Assembly: GCA_019787685.1 (NCBI GenBank)
Contig: JAHNUO010000081.1
Span: forward strand, 1-45,646
DNA: 45,646 bases
DNA from: Chiua virens
Taxonomy: Eukaryota > Basidiomycota > Agaricomycetes > Boletales > Boletaceae
Reading direction: 5' to 3'
Position 1 is the stretch's first letter, and each line of letters opens with the position of its first letter. This document shows positions 36,104 through 45,156 of this stretch, one piece after another. A program made the position numbers and the translations under genes. Under the pieces are notes generated by a model. That model saw only the letters and a list, made by a program, of their open reading frames with translations. It was not told where the DNA came from and did not search any database.

Positions 36104-37603
36104 CCAAACTTCCTGAAACCCCCTCCTGACCTTATCGCTGGAGAAGAGGAATATGAAATTGAGTGGATCTTGTGCCACACACGGAACCTGCATAACCACA
36201 AGTTCCTGATCTGATGGAAAGGGTACTCTGCATCCAATGACTCATGGGAACCCGAATCCAACCTAGGAAATGCCAAGGATACCATCGACGCTTATAAGCA
36301 CACCCATCCCAAAGATTTCCCCTCATCTCCTCCACCCAGACCACCATGCTCTCTGCTCAGACCTCCTCCACCAGCCACTGTCAAAGCAGTGATGACCTAC
36401 TGCTCTTGCTCTACCCCCAACTTCAAAAACAAAATCATCCACTCCGTCCCAGTCTTCACTCCTACCGCATCCATCCCACACCTACCCCTGCCACCGCCAG
36501 CTACACCCACCTCCAATGTCTCCACCCTCTCCACCAAATCCTCCCTCACAGAGTCCACCCGACCCCCTTCTCCTGCTGTTTCAGCAGTTGCCTCCGCAGG
36601 ATGGGGAGCTCCTTCTCAATGGCCTGTTCCTTCTGAGTGCCCTAGTCATGTTCATTCTCCTCTCCAGGCGGTAGACCTTCCTTACCACTCTCACACAATT
36701 CGTTCTTCCTCTTTGTCCCCCGAGTACTTTCGCCGCATGCGTGAACTCATCCTAGACCCCGCGATGGCCTTCCCCATCGAACATCACCTAGACTTGAACT
36801 CCCCATTGAATGCTCTCTACCTGGCGTATCTCCAATGCGAGCGCCTCACCTTTGTCCAATCTGACCTACTTGGTTGTGATCGTCACTCCCACCTCCTCTC
36901 TGCAGTTACCAGACAAATCCACAATCGCATCCATGCCTACATTGAACATACTCTCCATCAGATGCAGAGGGGTGAGTTTCTCGAGGATCTCCACCGCTAC
37001 CAAGCGGACCTTTCCTGCCAAATGGCTCCTCCTACCCGCCCGTCCTCAACCCCATCCGCCTTGTCCACCCCCTTCACTGAAGAGGAGATCACCGCTTGTA
37101 ACCATGCCGAAGTGGAACTGATGTTTCAGACCGGCCAGGTATCCCTCCCCGACGATCACCCTCGATGGCATGAAGCCTGCTTCAAATGCCGAAAGCTTGG
37201 CCACATCCGCACTGAGTGCCCCATGTACCAGTGCCCCATCTGCCTCACTTGGGCCCCAGGCCATATCCAGTCCCGCTGCCCTGGATGACCTCCTTGGGTA
37301 CATGCTTGCATCCCCCTTGCCAACCGGCTTACTCCCATGGCTGCTGGAGCTACTTGGAGAAGGCACTCCCCTCGCCCTGCCATTCCGTCAACATCGTCCT
37401 CCTCAATGAACTCATCTTCTTCGTCTCGCCGCAACAGCCGCTCTGTACTCCCTGTACCCCCACCTCAACGAACCCGCCACCATGCACAACAACATTCCGC
37501 GTCTTCTGACAGACGCTCGGTCTCCCCATGTGATGACCCTATTGACAACAAGGGCTATGCCAATATCACCGGCAGTCCTGTCTGTGATGCGTTCAATTTC
37601 TAG
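36104..37603 (+). pseudogene. Pol C-terminal part: chromodomain plus zinc-knuckle extension
   Basis: After the frame break, one frame runs to a TAG at 37601-37603, just 42 nt before the right LTR. It starts with a chromodomain (about 36130-36290; EEEYEIEWIL, FLI-stop-WKGYSASNDSWEPE), which in chromoviruses targets integration to marked chromatin. A Pro/Ser/Thr-rich linker (about 36300-36700) leads into a helical-looking region (YFRRMRELILDPAMAFPIEH, LYLAYLQCERLTFV). Two knuckles follow at 37178-37279: CFKCRKLGHIRTEC (CX2CX4HX4C) and CPICLTWAPGHIQSRC (CX2CX6HX4C). The tail is Ser/Arg-rich. TGA stops at 36212 and 37286 are the only interruptions. The extension is about 430 residues beyond the chromodomain. 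It may be an RNA-binding, gag-like module; I do not recognise a named family. Confidence 0.75.
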
Positions 37604-37637
37604 AGATGATCTTTGCTTGGTGCTTTGATTGTACTCC

Positions 37638-37645
37638 GGGGGTAA
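37638..37645 (+). other. Polypurine tract candidate
   Basis: GGGGGTAA directly precedes the right LTR, where the plus-strand primer should sit. It is short and not purely purine, so the call is modest. Confidence 0.45.
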
Positions 37646-38350
37646 TGTTATGATTTCTTTCTTTTGTTTCACTTGTACTACTTCTCTCCACTCGATACTT
37701 AGGTATCCTCGTACATTCATCCGTACTCGTTCACTTTCACCTTACGTAACCAGCAGCGGCATTACCTGCATGCTTACTCTTTTCCTTTCACATCATCTTC
37801 CGATGGCATTGCACTTACTCATTTCATTCTTGTCATCATCTGATGGCTTTGCATTTGTCATTTCAACTTCATCATCATCTGCTGCCATCGCATCATATGA
37901 TTCCTCCTTTTGGCCTTTATCCCTTCCGCTCTTCTTGGCCATCCCTTTTAGTCTCTTGGTCCGTGCATGATTCTCGTAGTATAAATACCTTGCAGCGATA
38001 CTCCTGTACCCTAGTCTTGATCTCCACAATCTAGCTGAGTATCTCTGCTCCACTCGCCCTAGCGCCTGTGATCACTCAACCAGACTACTCTTAGTCCTAC
38101 TTGAACACTCGGACTCTTCGTAGTCAACCCTCGACCCTCGACCGTCCCTCAGGTATAGATTCCCAAAAGGACAACTCTCAGCAATGCCTGAGTTTTCACT
38201 CATCTCTCTGGTAGCACCTTGCTGACCAGAAACCCTTGTTTGACTCTTCAGCGCACCACGTATCAAGTGGTGGTTGTTTGAGTTATTGCAGCCACTTGGT
38301 ACTTGGCGCTTTTGTGGCTATGCTAGGTCCTACCCGGAACTATCATAACA
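37646..38350 (+). repeat. Right LTR (705 bp)
   Basis: Direct repeat of 30700-31404, with perfect 9-bp inverted ends TGTTATGAT / ATCATAACA. It conserves the TATA box and the self-primer sequence. Confidence 0.95.
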
Positions 38351-38355
38351 TTTGC

Positions 38356-38903
38356 TGTGAATGTACATTCATCAACATCTTTCACTCTTGCATATGGTCT
38401 GCACATGTTGAGAGGTGTCTCCTTTGCTGCACACATCTGTCCCAGTATGTCACATCAGTGTCATACATCATCTCACCCTTGTAGTATGAACCCTCCATGT
38501 ACTATGTCTCAATTCAATATATGTTTCATTTTCAAGCATTCTTTCCAATCATGCAGCTTCAAGTTTCCACACATTCATTCCATCATCAAGCTTTTAAGTG
38601 GAGTCTTGTACATAACTCAAGGTGATTGACTCATTTGTTGTACATTGGTATACTATGTACTTGTTTAGTACACTACTAGTAGCTCATGAACACAAAAACT
38701 AATTAAGTTTGCATTTCCTGTTGGATGTTGCACATCAGTGTTGACCCATAAGGGTAGATGTTGTGACTTACTTGCTTCTCAATTTGCCCTTGACTGTAGG
38801 GTTGCCCTCAACTGAGCATTTACATATCCACTTTCGACTTCTGCTGGCTGTTCTCCTTCCCAATTGCATTATCCCTCTCAGCATGCTGGGACCGGATCGA
38901 CTT
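38356..38903. other. CpG-poor spacer, no gene seen
   Basis: AT-rich sequence with almost no CpG. It continues the DNA that the chromovirus split at TTTGC. No exon-like frame recognised. Confidence 0.45.
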
Positions 38904-40238
38904 TCACTTTGAATGTCCCAACAATGAATCATCATGGTGATTGTGGTCAATCAAAGCCGGTAATGTCGGTAACAGTTGACATGGTGGTTGGGTGTCCAAG
39001 TCAGGTGGCAGACCAGAGAGTGAAGTGGATGAACTTGAGTGAATTGGGAAGAGAGGCTTGTTGTTTATTGCTTGGGATGCAGAGCTATCTCCACTGAGAT
39101 CCAGGGCTCCAAATGCCCCAAACTGATTAAGGTCCAAGTCAAAACTTGAGGCTGAGTATATGCCACTGAAATCCATGGACATGAACAGCTGCATCATGGC
39201 ATTGCTCAGTAGTGAGGGATTGCTGAAATCTGAGCATTGGGGTAGGGATGGTGCTTCGAATAGTTGGTTCCAAGCGTTGAGCTCAGTAAGGAAGTTGTCA
39301 TCAGGGAACATGCCCGGGACATGGTCAGCAAAGAGATGTAACCTGGCTGAGTCAGATGCATACATGGGCTGCGCAACTAGGTGGCTGTGGAATAGTGGCA
39401 GTCCACAATCAGATACAAGGGTTGCAAGATTAGACATTGGTGGTGTTGCAAGGTTAGATGTCAACAGTGTTGCAAGATTAGGTGTTGTGGTGTTGCAAGG
39501 TGAGAGCTGGTAGGAGTTGCATGATGAGATGGGCTCAGTGTTGCAAGGTCTGACATAGTGAATATTGCAGCATTTGAAAGGGACACTGTGGTGCCTGATG
39601 TGAGGAAAGGAATATAAATATTGGCTGTTCCATATCTCAACATCTTCCTTACCTGTGTTGATGTCTGTCACACCATTTGCATCATTATCCACGTCCAACT
39701 TGAAGTCACTGTCATCGGTGTTGGCATTACTGACATCTGCATCTGTGTCACTGTTGTCTACACTGCCAACTGTCTCACCACTGCCCTCACCCAAGTCTGT
39801 GTTGTTGTTCCCATCTGGCTCATCTGATGTTTGATCTCCTTCATGTTCATCAGGACCCTTATCCTCCGTTGACGATACCTTGGCAGTCACTATCAATTCA
39901 TGTCATTAGTAAGACTTGGTTACGAGAATTGTTGTGTAAACTTACCTGCACATGCATGCCCCAGGAATTTGCCGAACACATCCATGACTTCACTGTTGAA
40001 CTTAGGATAGACCTCAGCAAAGTCTAACCCTTCCTTCATTTGTCCAGTATGTAGACTATGATTTTGCATCAGTAAGTCAAATTGTCCAGTGTGAACTATG
40101 ACTCACATTGTAATGATGTTCTCCCCTTGAGGGACTAGGGGATCTGAACCTCCCAGCAAGATGGTGAACTTCCAACCCATCTTCTCACCCAAGTGATTGA
40201 TTACCCATTGGAGAGCAGGCCCACACTGTTGGATGTTA
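38904..40238 (-). CDS. Unidentified spliced gene, acidic C-terminal half
   Basis: Three exons join cleanly on the minus strand: 40107-40238 (containing GPALQWVINHLGEKMGWKFT and LLGGSDP), 39946-40055 (LHTGQMKEGLDFAEVYPKFN) and 38904-39889. The introns are 51 nt (40056-40106) and 56 nt (39890-39945), both GT-AG. The last exon opens with an Asp/Ser/Thr-rich acidic stretch (EDKGPDEHEGDQTSDEPDG), then a repeat-rich part with recurring NLAT and PCNT words, then an Asp/Phe/Leu-rich tail (FDLDLNQFGAFGALDLSGD) like transcriptional activation regions. The N-terminal part resembles an anonymous protein family that I associate with repetitive loci in Agaricomycetes; I cannot name it. The first exon and start are unresolved. 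It is transcribed away from the hAT transposase remnant. Confidence 0.5.
39420..39565. repeat. Short imperfect tandem repeat around GTTGCAAG
   Basis: GTTGCAAG-ATTAG, GTTGCAAG-GTTAG and related units recur about seven times at 15-40 bp spacing. They give the repeated NLAT/PCNT words of the overlapping minus-strand protein. The core word also resembles the GTTGCAAT insertion site of the hAT-like element. Confidence 0.6.
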
Positions 40239-40491
40239 CTAAACAAATTGTATCAGCACGGTCATGAATACATGTTGGGCAAGCCTCTTACCTGCATAGT
40301 GTTTACAGGTCCGGTCCAGTCTGTTTTTTTTTCCCTTTTTTGGAAGGACCAGGACCAGGACCAGTCAGCCTCAGTTGCACAGGTCAGTTGCAACCAGTTC
40401 TGACCAGTCTTAGGTACTCCAGCATGCAGAAACCTCATGTTGAATAGAATAAATCCCTCATTTCTCTTATTTTTTTCCCTTACTACAAAGC

Positions 40492-41900
40492 ATGTTGACT
40501 ACTCGAAAATCTTCTCATCCTCAAATAGTGACAAACAAAGCATGCAAATACAAAAGCCAACAAGTCCAACCTGCCAAGGCCAAGTCTGCTCAGTCCCAGA
40601 AAATGCAGCAGACCAAATCCTATCACCATGGCAGTGAGTCAGAGAATGAAACAGAACAAACCAAGGGACCACACACCTTGACTGTGACACAACACCAGAA
40701 ATGTGGCTGAAAGAGGAAACAGCAGCATCAGGAGAGCTCGAGTTCCATTGAGGAGATCGACATACCTTCAAAGGGAATCAAGAAGGTTGTCGTGCCGGAT
40801 GATACCACCAGTGACAGGTCTGACGAAGATAGTGGGGACAAGACAACCAAAAAAACAGACTACAAGCAGAAGGGGAAGGCTGGCGTGCATTCAGTGGTGC
40901 ATCAATGTTTGTTGTACCTGCAGTCTGATTTGATGTCAGTGGGTAGTCTGAATCAGAAGATCTTGACAGTGAGCATCGAGGAGAAATAGAGCCAGCAGCA
41001 GTGTCAAAGAAGTGGAGTACAAAAGATTTACTCACCATCTTCTCGGACCGCATAAACATTGAGGTAACAAGCTCGAAGGGGAAATCAGTCATCCAAGGAA
41101 GATGGTGTCTTGTCTGCAGGTAATCCAATGTCAATTTCAACGTGTCAGGGATCAGAGACTCACCATAAGAAAGAGCTGATCAAGTGTTCATCCGCAAACA
41201 TGGTGAACACAAAGCATTTCACTGTGGTGGAAATTCGTCATGTTGTCAGCACATTCAAAGGCACTATGAACTTTACCAAGAGCATTGTGCAGCCTCAGGG
41301 ATCACAGAGAATCACCATGCTGTGCCAAGAGCAGTGCTGGCTCAGAGGAAGAAGACGGCGCCAGTGCAGACAAACTTGGATGGGATGGTTGAAAAGGGCC
41401 CTGGACCAAGGGCATTCTCACAAGACAACATATTGAAGGCTGTTGTGGAGTTTGTCGTTTGCAACAACCAAGTGAGTGGAAGCAGAAACAACAGCAGTTG
41501 GCAAAGACTCACTTACTGTATGTTGCCCAGCCTATATCTATAGCCAGTAACATGGCATTCTGAAACTGTCTATGGCCATGCGGCCCACAGCCACAAAATC
41601 TGATTTGCCAAGCCCCCAGGATATCTGCATTTGTCGACTTCCTTGAGCAACTCACAACAAATATTCAGGTATGTTTTACTATTTTTTTTTTCACTGTTTT
41701 CAATGTTCTTACCTAGTTACCAGTCTCCCCATGCAGGGAAAGTCTTGACTACTATGGATCTGTGGTCCACTGACCACACCTGAAACAACCAAACCTTTAC
41801 ATGCTTAAGTTATTTGCTGGAAGGACAATGAAAGCGAGTCTGTGTGACTAAAGAGGCTTGGGAAAACTCCAGAAGGACAAGACTAGGTCCTTCAGTGAGT
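40492..41900 (+). pseudogene. Broken hAT transposase gene
   Basis: Plus-strand pieces follow the order of hAT-superfamily transposases of the kind common in basidiomycetes. A basic N-terminus (MLTTRKSSHPQIVTNKACKY) leads to KDLLTIFSDRINIE and GKSVIQGRWCLVC. A BED-type zinc-finger half follows (HGEHKAFHCGGNSSCCQHIQ). Further pieces are FSQDNILKAVVEFVVCNNQ (about 41430-41470), AMRPTATKSDLPSPQD in a shifted frame (about 41576-41625), and VLTTMDLWSTDHT (about 41747-41785), the region of the first catalytic aspartate. Beyond about 41,900 the transposase is missing, including the dimerisation domain. In-frame TGA replaces arginine in AF-stop-NCL (about 41563) and DHT-stop-NN. Introns with canonical donors (for example GTGAGT at 41471) survive. 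It could once have mobilised related hAT elements. Confidence 0.7.
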
Positions 41901-42119
41901 TGGGGATGTCCCTTTTATACTATTCTACTGTTTGTACAAGTGTAAACTAAATCTACAGATATGCTATGCTATGGGACAAGGGTTTGAATGGGTATAGGGT
42001 ATATGGATCTAGAATACATAGCCATAGAATGTAATTGCATCATAGACATGAGGGGGAATAGATGTGAGGGTAGGCATGAGGTGAGGTACATCAGTAAATC
42101 CCCTTTTTTCGGACAGTTC

Positions 42120-42400
42120 CCACACTCCTCACATTAATGTGACAGCAGCTTACAACATTACATCTCAGCAATGCTCAGTGTGACAGCCATTTACAGCACT
42201 TACAGCACTTACAGCATTACACCTTGGCAATACCCAGTGTTACAGGCACTCCCATGTGCGCCAGGCGCACAACACTTCATCACACCAGTGCAGTACAATA
42301 CCCTCCAGTACAGTAATCACATATGCTCACAAACAATCCAACTATACAGTGCAGTACAGACTGTACAGTAGACACAAGGACATTGTAGACAAGCAATAAC
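42120..42400. repeat. Degenerate tandem repeats (TTACAGCA / CAGTACAG words)
   Basis: The unit around ACAGCA-TTACA-CAGCAATGCTCAGTG recurs with variation (42139-42185 and 42182-42245), including TTACAGCACTTACAGCACTTACAGCA. The right part has CAGTACA/TGTACAG words. A short perfect palindrome, TGTGCGCC-A-GGCGCACA, lies at 42255-42271. Confidence 0.55.
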
Positions 42401-43344
42401 CTGCAGCGATCTAAAACAGATACAAATGACTTGGACCACCCTTTAATATTTGACTAAGAATTGTCATTTTGCACAATGGTGAGACTTGGAGATCAACTAC
42501 ATAGATGATGACACATACCAGAGTTGCTATCAAATCTTGAAGAAGGTGAATCCTGGCGGTGCCATTTGGGCAGTGTGAATTGGCACAGGATACCTCCATT
42601 TGTCCGAATAGAATTATGAACGGACCCAAGGTGTGACTCAGCGACATTGAACATCCTCTTCATCTCGTTAATGTGACACTTGTAAAGTCTACCGAGGGCT
42701 GCGCTCTTGTCCAGTTGTGCCTGTGCAAGTTCCATCTTGCAGCAGCGCACAGTTGATTTAGCCCGTGCAACGTCAAGTAACAGCATTGCATTTTGAGCTT
42801 GGTATTCATCACATTCAACGTCTGGAGGGTCAGAAGGTTCAACATCAGGCTATTAGAACATGAAATGTTCGATCAGCTAAATAGACCACGATGCAGAACA
42901 GTTACAACTCACCTTGAACTGTTTCCCTAATATACTAGCCTCAACATCCATATCCACCAATGACTCGTGAGTAGCGAGAGGTGTGCAAGTGACGAAAGCT
43001 TGGACAGGTCCAGGAGTCGCCACCCCACCAATGAAAGCGCGACCAGCAACAGTTTTTAACACAGGAAAGGCACCCACAGCCGATGGTGTTCCCATCATCA
43101 GCACACAAGCACGAAAGCTTGAGGGCCGACCAGCTGGCAGCATCAACATGGACATATCAACGCCAGGTGTGCCAAGAGCTATGCCTGGACTGGACCAATT
43201 GCTTGCAGTCATGATCGGTGCGGTGCTATTAGCAGGCAAGGGTGACGATACAGAGGTATTGTGTTTACCGGAAAGCTCATTCGGGAGTGTGTTGGATGCC
43301 TCAGATCCATTGGCTGAGACATCAGGTTGGTCAGAACTTTCCAT
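42280..43344 (-). CDS. Unidentified spliced gene with coiled-coil region
   Basis: Exon 1 (42913-43344, 144 codons) starts MESSDQPDVSANGSEASNTL and is Ser/Thr/Pro/Ala-rich with LMLPAGRPSSFRACVLMMGT, ending SILGKQFK before a GTGAGT donor. A 63-nt intron (42850-42912) joins it in phase to exon 2 (42594-42849), a helical and probably coiled-coil segment: CKMELAQAQLDKSAALGRLY, HINEMKRMF. A 58-nt intron (42536-42593) and a 17-nt micro-exon (42519-42535, DLIATL) follow. The last exon is uncertain: a 65-nt intron with AG at 42454 gives a stop at 42280, which I used. The N-terminus is disordered-looking. I do not recognise the family. Transcription runs leftwards, and the start lies about 100 bp from the Tc1 element. 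Confidence 0.42.
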
Positions 43345-43449
43345 TGTTAGACAGAACACAAAGAACTGGCCAGGTTTTCAGTCCCTAACAGTGTGACACA
43401 TTCATAATGTATGTGAGAAAAGTACAAGTTTGCACATTAGGCTACAGTA

Positions 43450-43663
43450 CAGTGGCTCAAACAACTGTCCCAATGTTTGCATGTTTTTCACTAAATGCAA
43501 TAAAACGCGGTAACCACTAAACCTTACCCAAACCTATGGGAATATGAAATATAGTACCTACTCCTGGCTCTCTATTGGACCAAGGGTCAAAGAATTTGAA
43601 TAAGATTTGATAACATGGCAATCATTTCAAAATGATCACTCATTGGGACAGTTTTTTGACTTT
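43450..43663 (+). repeat. Left TIR of the Tc1 element
   Basis: Carries the 13-bp word AACTGTCCCAATG near its outer end (43463-43475) and the same word inverted at its inner end (43641-43653). Confidence 0.93.
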
Positions 43664-43689
43664 GTATAAATGTAAGTATTATTATGTGG

Positions 43690-44690
43690 TATGACCTCCT
43701 TTGGCCTTGGTAACAGCTTCAAGCCTTCTACACATGCTTTTAATCCATTTCTGATGCTATTCTGCACAAATATTCCCCCACTCCTCTACTAACCTCTCCT
43801 ATAAATGATAAACTCCTTTAGGGGCACCTTTATAAGCTGAAAGTCATTTTTTGAGATGATTTCAGGTATGTTCAAAGGAAGTAAGGTCTAGAGACTGTGC
43901 AGGCCAATCTAAAGATCCAATCTCTTGATCTTTGACCCAGGTCTGAACTCTTTTAGAGGTATGTTCAGGATCATTATCTTATTGCAAAATGATATCACCT
44001 TCTGAAATTCAAAATTCTTCAATGTTTTCCAGCAACCCCTGCTGTGAAATTGTCACATAATGCTCAGCATCCATCCTTCTGTACATCTCACTCTAAACTC
44101 CCACTCCATTCTATCCTATATAGGCCCATAGCCTCCTCTATGCTTGACTGTACCCTAGCAATCAACTACTCTCCCACCTTTTTCCACACATACTCTTGTT
44201 TGTATGACCTAATCCTATTGACTTTAGTCTCATTTAACTATACAACCCTTTTCCCACCCTCCACAGTCCAATGCTAGTATTGGAAAGCATAGTCCAACCA
44301 TTCTTTTTGGTGACTCTTGAAGAGAAAAGGTTTTTGTTCTCTACCACAGCTTTCAAAGAGGCTTCCTTGAGGGTATTTCTGGCTGTCTGAGGGTAGAGAG
44401 GAGTATCAATAATGGTATTTATAAGTATAGTGAGCTGAACAGCATTTTTGGCCTTGCCAGTAATGATCTATTGTACAATAGCCCTTTTGCTGGTAAATGA
44501 AAACTTTGAAGGGTGACCACCAAGATGTTTAGTGTTGTCTAGTTGGATTTCCTGAAGGACCCTAGACACTATAGACTTGCCCAGACCAGTTTTAGAGGTT
44601 ATTTTCCTGGGAGAAAGCTTAAGGAAAGGGAAGGAGACATTATTGTCCCTTAAGAGCTGGAGACAGGTTTCATAATGATGATATGAAAGT
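43690..44690 (-). pseudogene. Tc1-type transposase remnant
   Basis: The minus-strand frame keeps the order of a Tc1 DDE transposase. Helix-turn-helix pieces come first (KAKNAVQLTILINTIIDTP, PQTARNTLKEASLKAVV, about 44460-44340). Then follow RMDAEHYVTISQQGLLENIE (about 44080-44020), the second catalytic aspartate region DNDPEHTSKRVQTWVKDQE (about 43990-43935), DWPAQSLDLTSFEHT (about 43900), and the C-terminal KWIKSMCRRLEAVTKAKGG. Numerous stops break it, including TAA where glutamine is expected before DNDPEH and TGA where tryptophan is expected after EHT. The DNA-binding and DDE parts are recognisable, but activity is impossible. Confidence 0.9.
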
Positions 44691-44820
44691 TACTATAAAA
44701 TGGTGGGGTTTATATGGTGCTAGCTGATGATAGTTATATAAATATAACATAATAGAACCATTATCAAATGTATGTAAGTACTTTCCAACATGTTAGGGTC
44801 AATATATGTAATCCAAACTT

Positions 44821-45034
44821 AAAGTCAAAGAACTGTCCCAATGAGTGATCATTTTGAAATGATTGCCACGTCATCAAATCTTATTCAAATCCTTTGACCT
44901 TTGGTCCAATAGAAAGCCAGGAGTAGGTACTATATTTCATATTCCCACAGGTTTGGGTAAGGTTTAGTGGTTACCGCGTTTTATTGCATTTAGTGAAAAA
45001 CATGTAAACATTGGGACAGTTGTTTGAGCCACTG
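44821..45034 (-). repeat. Right TIR of the Tc1 element
   Basis: Inverted partner of 43450-43663, with the 13-bp word at 44831-44843 (inner) and 45009-45021 (outer). Confidence 0.93.
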
Positions 45035-45156
45035 TACATGCATTCGATGACAGGTCAACATACAGATACAGATGAGTCCACATATGCTGAAAGCAAGTTC
45101 AGCACTTTCTCCAGCAACATTGATTGGGAGGCAATCATAACTTCAATCAAGGTATA

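Larger units (their letters stand above)
30695..38355 (+). mobile_element. Complete Ty3/gypsy chromovirus (LTR retrotransposon) with its target duplications
   Basis: The element proper is 30700-38350 (7,651 bp), flanked by the perfect 5-bp duplication TTTGC (30695-30699 and 38351-38355). Each LTR is 705 bp, beginning TGTTATGAT and ending in its inverse (ATCATAACA in the right LTR; ATCGTAACA in the left). Order inside: primer site, gag with zinc knuckle, protease, reverse transcriptase, RNase H, integrase, chromodomain, a long C-terminal extension with two more zinc knuckles, and a G-rich tract before the right LTR. The integrase-after-RNase H order defines Ty3/gypsy, and the chromodomain places it among chromoviruses. 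It is inactive: twelve premature TGA stops and one frame break. Confidence 0.96.
43450..45034 (-). mobile_element. Tc1/mariner element, 1,585 bp, long TIRs
   Basis: The ends are 214-bp terminal inverted repeats (43450-43663 and 44821-45034), beginning CAGTGGCTCAAACAACTGTC and still about 95% identical by eye. They are flanked by TA on both sides (43448-43449 and 45035-45036), the Tc1/mariner target. A Tc1-type transposase remnant lies between them on the minus strand. The structure is complete at both ends but the transposase is dead. Confidence 0.93.

Noticed and set aside
31510..37603. TGA read as an amino acid (stop-codon reassignment or selenocysteine) in the chromovirus
   Set aside because: Many CGA and other Arg codons remain, host genes in the window use TGA as a normal stop, and LTR comparison shows CpG decay. 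Mutation explains it without recoding.
40305..40430. A possible second small hAT or foldback element around GGTCCGGTCCAGTCTG and the ACCAGG repeats
   Set aside because: No convincing inverted partner or target duplication could be found.
42255..42271. Perfect 8-bp-arm palindrome TGTGCGCC-A-GGCGCACA as a recombination or binding site
   Set aside because: Single occurrence with no matching structure elsewhere in the window; too short to support a claim.
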